A stretch of 64,000 nt of DNA. It comes from Brachyhypopomus gauderio. Lineage: Eukaryota; Chordata; Actinopteri; Gymnotiformes; Hypopomidae. Where the stretch lies: positions 20,202,548 through 20,266,547 of the forward strand of contig NC_135212.1 in assembly GCF_052324685.1 (NCBI RefSeq), given 5' to 3'. Shown in pieces: positions 47,512 through 64,000 of this stretch. The translations under genes and the position numbers were made by a program. The notes below the pieces were generated by a model. It worked only from the letters and a program-made list of their open reading frames with translations, did no database searches and was not told the origin of the DNA. The stretch's first letter is position 1. The number at the start of each line of letters is the position of its first letter.

Positions 47512-48097
47512 TTGGTTCCTTATTCGCCAGTGTCTTATTCGCACTTTCCATTCCACCTTAAAAAAAATAATGCGGTAGTTTCATTACGTCGCCGCGATAG
47601 AATGTCTTGTACGTTTCTATGGCTGTATCTCCTGATTCTTACATCGTCTCAGAAATCTGACGAGCAGGTTTGATTGACCACATAAGTGACTGTATAAATC
47701 CAGAAGAAGAAGGTTTTTTACTGTAGAATATTTTTATAATCGTCCTGTGAAGTTGGCATGTCAGGCGATAATGTACTATGCATACAGTGCATTGGTCTTA
47801 GTTTGTATGGCTGTATCTCCTGATTCTTACATCGTCTCAGAGATCTGACGAGCAGGTTTGATTTACCATATAAGTGACTGTATAAATCCAGAAGAAGAAG
47901 GTTTTTTTTACTGTAGAATATTTTTATAATCGTCCTGTGAAGTTGGCATGTCAGGCGATAATGTACTATGCATACAGTGCATTGGTCTTAGTTTGTATGG
48001 CTGTATCTCCTGTTTCATCGTCTCAGAGATCTGACAAGCAGGTTTAGTTGACCATATAAGTGACTGTATAAATCCAGAAGAAGAAGGTTTTTTTTAC
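47512..48097. repeat. Left arm of tandem-repeat palindrome (~188-bp units)
   Basis: Begins with a unique part (GGTTCCTTATTCGCCAGTGT, CGCCGCGATAGAATGTCTTG) and continues with units starting TATGGCTGTATCTCCTGATT at 47618, 47806 and 47996. Later insertions (hAT at 48098, Tc1 at about 49147) split a further unit at 49047-49146. The same units occur in inverted order at 50436-50617 and 51777-52610. Confidence 0.85.
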
Positions 48098-49046
48098 TAG
48101 TGGTGGGCCGTTAACGGCAGTCGTTAATTTGATACTCTTATCGGGCGATATAAAAATTATCGCCGTTAATCTATTCTTAAAGTTGGGTTGGGAACTGGGT
48201 CAAAATGGGTAAAGCCCCCCGCACACAGCGAGCAACTAGCTGAGCAAACGGTCACGCGTGCCCGTTTGCTCAGCTAGTTGCTCGCTGTGTGCGGGGGGCT
48301 TAAGCAAACTATGATGACTTTCAACTTGATAGTTCAGCTCGGCTGTATTCCTAACCAAATTGCACAGTAGGGGCGAGAACGAGTTTTCAAACCTGTCAAT
48401 TACAAATCGTACGTGTTTTTACATGGATGCAGCCACGAAGTCGCCAGGTTTGCTTCACGGAAAATTCGTTTTTATGAACGTAAAGTGTTACCGGAGCGGA
48501 GCTCGGAGCGGTCGTTTTCTGCATGGTCCTAGCGCTAGATTCGTCGCTATTTTAAATATTTCTTTTTAACCGTTAAAACTGCAGAGGACCAAAACCAGCT
48601 TTTGAAAAAGTCCCCTCCAAATTACGTCCGTGAGGTTAAATGTACTAAATGTCGGCTTACATTTCAAATATCATGTTTAGCTGAATAAACATGTTATCAA
48701 CCCCTTTTAATGTACAGTATGTAGGCTTACAAATTCATGTTTAACTGAATAAACCGTTGAACACGAGTAACCTACATTTTATTGAGCATGTTTTTTTCTT
48801 CAAGTATCAAAGTAGACCAGCTTCCTCAAGCAGTCATTGATGCATTTTGGAAACAGGAGATGAGCCCCTGGTCTAATGCACCCTCTGTATTAAGAAACCC
48901 TATCTCAAAAACGGACTTTTAGTCATTGCTTGGGTAGCACGCATATGAGCCATTTTAATATAAATTAATCTAGATTAATCTAGATTAATTTCAAGATTTC
49001 AGTGAGATTAATCTAGATTAAAAAAATTAATCTATGCCCACCCCTA
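48098..49046. mobile_element. Non-autonomous hAT element
   Basis: 949 bp, TAGTGGTGGGCC to GCCCACCCCTA ends, flanked by the exact 8-bp duplication TTTTTTAC (48090-48097 and 49047-49054). It interrupts a ~188-bp repeat unit and contains its own palindromic insert at 48212-48301. Confidence 0.92.
48212..48301. repeat. 40-bp perfect inverted repeat
   Basis: Arms 48212-48251 and 48262-48301 begin AAGCCCCCCGCACACAGCGA and are exact reverse complements, with a 10-bp spacer around ACGCGT. Probably a nested MITE or fold-back tip. Confidence 0.9.
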
Positions 49047-49146
49047 TTTTTTACAGTAGAATATTTTTTTATTGACCTGTGAACTTGGCATGTCAGGCGA
49101 TAATGTACTGTGCATACAGTACATTTGTCTTAGTTTGTATGGCTGT

Positions 49147-49966
49147 GGTCATGCTGAAGGATGTTGCAGGCAGCAGATCGCTCTCCACGGCGTCTCCAGA
49201 CTGTCACTTCTGTCACGTGCTCAGTGTGAACCTGCTTTCATCTGTGAAGAGCACAATGCGCCAGTGGCGAATTTGCCAATCCTGGTGTTCTCTGGCAAAT
49301 GCCAAGCGTCCTGCACGGTGTTGGGCTGTGAGCACAACCCCCATCTGTGGACGTCGGGCCCTCATACCATCCTCATGGAGTCAGTTTCTAACCGTTTGTG
49401 CAGACACACGCACATTTGTGGCCTGCTGGAGGTCATTTTGCAGTGCTCTGGCAGTGCTCCTCCTGTTCCTTCTTGCACAAAGGCGGAGGTAGCGGTCCTG
49501 CTGCTGGGTTGTTGCCCTCCTACGGCCTCCTCCATGTCTCCTGGTGTACTGGCCTGTCTCCTGGTAGCGCCTCCAGCCTCTGGACACTACGCTGACAGAC
49601 ACAGCAAACCTTCTCGTATTGATGTGCCATCCTGGATGAGCTGCACTACCTGAGCCACTTGTGTGGGTTGTAAAGTCCGTCTCATGCTACCACGAGTGTG
49701 AAAGGACCACCAACATTCAAAAGTGACCAAAACATCAGCCAGAAAGCATAGGTACTGAGAAGTGGTCTGTGGTCCCCACCTGCAGAACCACTCCTTTATA
49801 GGGGGGGGTCTTGCTAATTTCTACCTGTTGTCTATTCCATTTGCACAACAGCAGGTGAAATTGATTCACAATCCGTCTTCCTAACTGAACAGGTTGGTTT
49901 CACAGAAGTGTGGTTGACTTGGAGTTATATTGTGTTGTTTAAGTGTTCCCTTTATCTTTTTGAGCA

Positions 49967-49967
<1 letters not shown>
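49147..49967 (-). pseudogene. Truncated Tc1-like transposon with broken transposase
   Basis: Minus-strand element. Its intact end at about 49967 reads ACTGCTCAAAAAGATAAAGG into (TA)n, the expected TA target. The transposase runs about 49650 to 49150 on the minus strand: a helix-turn-helix DNA-binding part ([19 protein letters not shown], then [20 protein letters not shown]) and the beginning of the catalytic domain up to the first DE-type region. Stops and frameshifts interrupt it, and the rest of the DDE core and the other terminus are missing where it meets the 188-bp repeat. Confidence 0.8.
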
Positions 49968-50044
<77 letters not shown>

Positions 50045-50065
50045 GTGTGTGTGTGTGTGTGTGTG
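49968..50065. repeat. (TA)n-(GT)n compound microsatellite
   Basis: TA repeat to 50043 followed by GT repeat from 50045, adjoining the Tc1 end. Confidence 0.95.
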
Positions 50066-50435
50066 CCATTTATTACATCTATGAGCGCTAGCATTAGAAT
50101 AATTACAGACAAACAACAACAATACACATAATGAATAATAATAAAAAGCTCTAAATTATGGTTTTATACGTATGAGTGTGTTTGCTTAATCATTTACAAA
50201 TAATTAAAAATCATCCAATTTTATGCCCTAAAAAGGGCAAGTGAAGATAGTGCAGTAAAATGTCACTGTACTCACAAGTATACAAATGGGTTACACTGGT
50301 TTAATTAATTGCCTGAAAGTTTGACAATAAGCAAATAATGGCATAGAAAATGAGTAGAAAATCAAATGGTGATAATGAGGAGGTAAAAGCGTATGAAATA
50401 AGACAAAAGTAAAATATACTGAACATATTATATGG

Positions 50436-50617
50436 CCTGACATGCCAAGTTCACAGGTCAATAAAAAATATTCTACAGTAAAAAACCTTCTTCTTTTTCT
50501 GGATTTATACAGTCACTTATGTGGTCAACTAAACCTGCTTGTCAGATCTCTGAGACGATGTAAGAATCAGGAGATACAGCCATACAAACTAAGACAAATG
50601 TACTGTATGCACAGTAC
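50436..50617. repeat. Inverted ~188-bp repeat unit
   Basis: One unit of the array in inverted orientation (CTGACATGCCAAGTTCACAG to ACAGCCATACAAACTAAGAC), cut at its right by the hAT insertion. Confidence 0.85.
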
Positions 50618-51776
50618 TAGGCCTGTGTTGAAAAAATCGATTTTCCGATTCAGAATCGATTCGCATATGACAATCTGATAATCGATTCGTACGTCCAAAG
50701 ATCGATTTTTTAGTGAACTTTTACCCCCGCCTCGTCACTGAATTCACGCAGGCGTGCTCGGTCTAACTAACTGTAAAACAACATGGCGTCGGACAGTGCC
50801 GGTAACGACGATAGTCAAATCGGCAATCTAAAAACAGAAGGACAGTTTATCCTGTGTCAGTGACTATTTACAGTTAGTCCATGTCACTGACAGTTTACCC
50901 AGTGTTTTTACAGTTTAAAAAAGTAAAAAATGTTCTTGTAACGTTGGGCGCAATGCGATGGATGAGACAGAATCCTTTGCACTTTCCAAATCGTTACGTT
51001 TATTACATTTACCGAAGCGCAGACAGCGCACATAAAACACGTTTACATAGAACATGTGTGACTCAAACAACGACGAGCACAGGACGCTGCGCGAACGCAC
51101 ATTAAGTAGACAAACCACATAAACTCCACGTGATGACGAGAGCCACAGGTGAGACGGATTATCACAAGATGCACCCGCACCCACTGAGATCCACAGATGC
51201 AGACATCGTAAACACACGCCCAACAGGGAGGGGTCGGGGACCGTAACGTGACAGTTCTGTTCTTATATTCTCACTTTAAAGAAAAATACACGTTTACATT
51301 TTATACTTTCAGTTTATTAAGTGTGAGCACTTTTAAAATAAAAATGCATTTGGTAGCAACAGCTTTTGGGTGAATTCTTAATTATTTCAATCATAATAAT
51401 AATGCACTGGTTAGTGTCCCAGTAGGAGTCCACTGTTGCAGATATAGACACCTCAAAGATGTCCTGTTTATTGTCCTGGATTACCTTTCTTGAAGGTAGA
51501 TTTATGATTACCCTTTTCACCAGTCTTCCAGCCATCAGTAACTACCAACTACCAGTAACTATTTGCTGATTAATATCGATATAATACTAGTTTTAACATG
51601 TTGCTTCTGTACATAGTCAGGAAACAGCTCAAATACATTTTTAATAACACTAAACCCCAAATTGGATCGAATCAGATCAAATCGATTAAATCGGATTAAA
51701 TCGAAAAAAATCGATTCTTAAGCTTCAGAATCGGAATCGGATCGATTCTTGGAATTTGAATCGATACCCAGCCCTA
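50618..51776. mobile_element. Non-autonomous hAT element (ATCGATT-rich)
   Basis: 1159 bp, TAGGCCTGTGTTGAAAAAAT at the left and CGATACCCAGCCCTA at the right, with many AATCGATT motifs near both ends. Flanked by the exact 8-bp duplication CACAGTAC (50610-50617 and 51777-51784). A solo LTR is inserted inside. Confidence 0.93.
50937..51253 (-). mobile_element. Solo LTR nested in the hAT element
   Basis: 317 bp, TGTAACGTTGGGCG to CGTAACGTGACA, flanked by the 5-bp duplication GTTCT (50932-50936 and 51254-51258). On the minus strand it carries GTAATAAACG (a poly(A) signal) and begins TGTCACG, so it is oriented minus. Confidence 0.88.
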
Positions 51777-52610
51777 CACAGTACATTCTATCGCCTGACA
51801 TGCCAACTTCACAGGTCAATAAAAAAAATATTCTACAGTAAAAACTCTTCTTCTTCTGGATTTATACAGCCACTTATATGGTCAATCAAACCTGCTTGTC
51901 AGATCTTTGAGACGATGTAAGAATTAGGAGATACAGCCATACAAACTATGACAAATGCACTATATGCACATTACATTCTATCGCCTGACATGCCAAGTTC
52001 ACAGGTCAATAAAAAGAATATTCTACAGTAAAAAACCTTCTTCATCTGGATTTATACAGTCACTTATGTGGTCAACTAAACCTGCTTGTCAGATCTTTGA
52101 GACGATGTAAGAATCAGGAGATACTGCCATACAAACTAAGACCAATGTACTATATGCACAGTACATTCTATCGCCTGACATGCCAAGTTCACAGGTCAAT
52201 AAAAAAAAATATTCTACAGTAAAAAACCTTCTTCATCTGGATTTATACAGTCACTTATGTGGTCAACTAAACCTGCTTGTCAGATCTTTGAGACGATGTA
52301 AGAATCAGGAGATACTGCCATACAAACTAAGACCAATGCACTGTATGCACAGTACATTATCGCCAGACATGCCAACTTTACAGGACGATTATAAAAATAT
52401 TCTACAGTAAAAAACCTTCTTCTTCTGGATTTATACAGACACTTATGTGTTCAATCAAACCTGCTCGTCAGATTTCTGAGACGATGTAAGAATCAGGAGA
52501 TACAACGTACAAGACATTCTATCGCGGCGACAATGAAACTACTGCATTATTTTTTTAAGGTGTAACGGAAAGTGCGAATAAGACACTGGCGAATAAGGAA
52601 CCAATTTCAG
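51777..52610. repeat. Right arm of tandem-repeat palindrome
   Basis: About four inverted ~188-bp units with CTGACATGCCAA recurring near 51795, 51985 and 52175 and a variant near 52365. It ends with the unique part CATTCTATCGCGGCGAC to CACTGGCGAATAAGGAACCA, which mirrors 47512-47620. Confidence 0.85.
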
Positions 52611-53421
52611 CCTCATAATCAAAGAGCACTTGAACAGGCGAGTTACTCCGTTCAGGGTGTGTTGTGCAGGATTATAGTAATCGTAGTCAGGACAGTCCAG
52701 GGTCACACCAGTGAGACAGAAGCCAGGAGGCACAGAGGGACTAGGCGGGGAACGAGGTCTAGAAGGAGAGCAGAGGTCGGTACACAGGGAGGCAGAAACA
52801 CAGAGAGAATGCTCGGTACGTGGCATGGCACCAATACTTCACAACCCGGAAGAGAGAGGAAGAAGCTTAAATAGTTGCAAAAGGGGAGGGGTGATGAGTA
52901 GCAGGTGAACCGCATCACACGGCAATCATGTGCTGTTCCTGACACAATTAATACACTTTTTTTCTTTTCTGTTTAATATTTCATATTCTCCCTAAGACTG
53001 CCTGCAAATCACAGCTGAGGTAGAGACATAATTAAAATCCGCATTTGCTACAAGACAAAGTCCTGAATTGAGAAACACAGAAGTAGCAAGCTAACTAATT
53101 TAATATTTTGCATTGCACTGACAATATGCTGGTGTCTCACAAAATACATATATATATATATAGTAGCTACATCATTATTGTAACAGAACGAGCTTTGCCT
53201 GTCGCTCCTTGCAAAGTCAGACGTGTGAATAGTAAACCCGTTTTGCACATCCACTGACATCCAATAAAGATCCTAATCAGACGTTCAGATAGAAAACTCG
53301 TCATGCACGTCCATAGACGTCTAGCTGAGGTCCTAGTCGGACTGTCAGATTTTGAACCAGTTTTGAACGTCCACCAGACGTGCAAAAGTAGGTCTGGACT
53401 GACCGACGTGATACAGACATG
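52611..53421. other. Unassigned intergenic stretch
   Basis: No gene seen. Purine-rich 52690-52860 carries AGAAGCCAGGAGGCACAGAG-type sequence possibly from an old retroelement. 53215-53400 has iterated ACGTC motifs of a dispersed repeat also visible at 47045-47190. Confidence 0.4.
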
Positions 53422-53768
53422 GGCTGTGTTCGAAATAGTCTACTACATACTACTGGCATACTGATCGAGCCCCAATTCAGTATGCCGTACGCAGTATGTG
53501 ACCAAAATGAAAATTTCCAGTACGCGAAACATACCCGGATGACCTACTACTTCCGCAAAATATTCCAATACGCGAACAGAGCTATCTTCGTGGTGTACTG
53601 CATCCCATCATGCAACGCTACGTTCACGTGACCCCGTAGTGTGCTTTGCTTTTGTCACATACTGGAAACTGTACTGCATACTACTACGAGGACCAGTATG
53701 CAGTATCCAGTATATACTGAGTCCAGTATGCAGTATCCAGTATGTAGTAATCTATTTCGAACACAGCC
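53422..53768. mobile_element. MITE with GGCTGTGTTCGAAATAG termini
   Basis: 347 bp bounded by perfect 17-bp inverted ends, ATG on both sides (possible 3-bp duplication). The interior is rich in CAGTATGCAGTATCCAGTAT-like short repeats. Confidence 0.85.
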
Positions 53769-53979
53769 ATGATTTTAACGTCTTTCTGACGTCGCATGTT
53801 TGCTGGGTCACCCTTAGAATCTGACGGACGGATTTTACGTCCAAAATACACCTCGTTTTCTCAGCTAAATTAAGGCGAACTTGTACTTCTACGTCAAAGC
53901 TACGACGTAGCGGAACATAGGTTATCTGTTTTTTGTGTACGAAGTGTTAAGCCCAACTTTTTAAGTTGCTACTTGTTTG

Positions 53980-54480
53980 TACATACATAACACTTGTATT
54001 TGTGGATTGTTAATCAAACTTTGACAGCTTTCTTTAATTAATTCAAAACACAATACTTGTACTTTTCACTTTCAGTACTTGAGTAATACATTTTAGAATA
54101 AACTACTTGCAATACTTAAGTACAAAAAATGCAGAATACTTCTATACTTCTACTTAAGTAAAGTTTTTAAAGAACACTTCAACTACAATTTTTTGATAGA
54201 GTACTTGTACTTTTACTACAGTATGGGTCTCTAATACTTTATACAACACTGATTCATTGCGCTGAACAAACTTCGAGATCTATATGTGCACGACTTCGCG
54301 AAGCGACAGCGCGCGAGACTCTCGCGCACGGGCGGAGCCACCACGATTACGTCATTAGGTGGGTCGGAGTCCTGCCCAGCACTGAACGATTCGGTGAACG
54401 AATCTTTTGAATTAATCTTTTTAGTGAACTGATTCTAATGATTCAGTTCATCTAAAAGAACGGTTGTGCCTGGCCTGCGG
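53980..54480. repeat. Dispersed-repeat remnants upstream of arfgap2
   Basis: 54040-54245 has repeated TACTTGTACTTTTACT and ACTTAAGTA motifs, and 54380-54470 has GAACGATTCGGTGAACGAAT. Both look like old dispersed elements with no coding capacity. Confidence 0.5.
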
Positions 54481-54779
54481 TGACGTCACGGAATCGTATC
54501 TTGTCGAATATTCTGCAGTCAGTTTAGAAAAATGTTGACATTGCTGGTCAAAAACAGGAGGTCCGACATGTTCCAAAAGCTCACGCAGTTCCTATACGAA
54601 AAACTACGCTTTTATTAGTGTTTTGTCAGCGGAGACTACTACTACTATTACTACTACTACTACTACTAATAATAATAATAATACATTGAAAACAGAATGT
54701 TGGCTTGATTTATTATTATTGTAATTAGTATTTTTACTAATAATAACAACAATAATAGCTTTTATTTTATAAAACACAT

Positions 54780-54849
54780 TTCCGTTGGAGCGCTTGGAAA
54801 CGTTCCCCGTGTCGCTCTGCCGCTGTCTTCATATTGCTAAGGTGGCAAG
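54780..54849 (+). promoter_or_regulatory. arfgap2 5' region with YY1-like start context
   Basis: The start codon lies in GGCAAGATGGCG, which matches the AAGATGGCG core of YY1 sites that often overlap start codons of housekeeping genes. The transcription start is not resolved. Confidence 0.4.
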
Positions 54850-63155
<8,306 letters not shown>

Positions 63156-64000
63156 ACAGACTGCATGATTCGGACAGGAAAGGAAGTGACATCAAACTGG
63201 ACATGACACAACTGCTTACTGGATGGGGCCTTGTTTTTCCTCTCGTGTATTTACATGACTCGAAAAAAAATGGAGAGAGAAAAAGGACAAGAGATGGAAA
63301 GAGAGGACCTCCCTGTCTTTTCTCCTAGGCTGTCCCCCAGATCTTTGTAGATTTTCACTGACCATGCTGGATGACAGTATTTTAATTTTCATTCTTCCCC
63401 TCCCCCAAAATGTGTTATTTTCAGATAAAAAATGACAAAAGCACTGAAAGGTGTAGAAAGTTTGTTTTTCAGAACCATGGTGCTTTCTGTTGAAACTAAC
63501 AGTCCTGTTTTCTATACCATTTATTGGTCTAAGATTTCAAATAGTTGATTTAAAAAGTATTCCCTATGAAATGTATAACCAGACTTATACCATGTTCTCA
63601 TGGCTTTCTTTTTTGTATTTAAAACATTCTCTACATGGACAGTGCAGTAAAGACTAGTGTATTCTCCTCACAACAAAGAGGGAATCCAAGCCAGTAATAT
63701 TTTTCGAGTTTCAAACGATGAGACAAGGTGTTCCAGTCGGCGTAGAAGCATGGTGAGCGGGTGGTGGGTGGGGTGCCCTTTGCTGATTGGGTGAGGTAGA
63801 TCTTCCAGCAGTTCAAGATTTTGTTTCAAGTGATAATTAACCAGCGTGTGTGCAATATGTCCCCCCCCGCATGTGTGAACGAGCATGTGATGGTGCGTGG
63901 GTGGAGACTGGGTGGAGACAGGGGGGGGTCACAGCAGCGAGCTGCTCCTCATGACTGACGGAAACCACTTTGAAACAGCCACAGATTCCAAGCATGACAG
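63156..64000 (+). other. arfgap2 3' UTR and downstream DNA
   Basis: No further ORF of note. No canonical AATAAA was seen; AGTAAA near 63646 is a possible weak poly(A) signal, so the UTR end is unresolved. Confidence 0.5.

Noticed and set aside
49072-49653. 193-aa and 137-aa plus-strand ORFs
   Set aside because: They are antisense to the Tc1 transposase remnant.

Overview
The window is nuclear DNA from a ray-finned (teleost-type) fish. It holds three split vertebrate genes with GT-AG introns, dense CA/TA/GA microsatellites, many hAT-type MITEs, a Tc1 remnant, a Ty3/Gypsy retrotransposon and a LINE with fish-like features. I cannot place the species more precisely.

Layout. 191-12000 (minus): the first four coding exons of yap1, the YAP transcriptional co-activator of the Hippo pathway; the 3' part lies beyond the left edge. 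12.0-17.2 kb: yap1 5' region and AT-rich intergenic DNA without a gene. 17302-25267 (minus): cep126, a centrosome/cilium-base protein, ten coding exons in continuous phase, with a poly(A) signal at 17244-17249. The cep126-yap1 order and orientation match what I recall of vertebrate synteny, but cfap300, which I recall lying between them in mammals, is not seen. 54850-63155 (plus): arfgap2, a COPI-vesicle Arf GTPase-activating protein, complete in 16 exons coding 531 aa.

25.8-54.8 kb is a transposon landfill between the divergently oriented cep126 and arfgap2. It contains a Ty3/Gypsy element (26950-32307) with two 385-bp LTRs that look identical, a Leu-type tRNA primer site, gag, pol, and a textbook -1 frameshift signal (slippery GGGAAAC plus a possible pseudoknot). 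The element looks recent but is damaged: pol has lost nearly all of its protease and gag carries an out-of-frame 26-bp duplication. Next come a broken hAT transposase, a broken THAP gene, fold-back and minisatellite structures, several MITEs, a 5'-truncated LINE (40098-41580), a 5-kb element with ~990-bp inverted arms (41801-46826), and a 5-kb palindrome whose arms are tandem ~188-bp repeats (about 47.5-52.6 kb). Later hAT elements and solo LTRs with exact target duplications are nested inside these two, so part of the insertion order can be read.

The three host genes do not form a functional unit. The candidates for something new are the compact frameshift signal in the Gypsy element and the tandem-repeat-armed fold-back elements.
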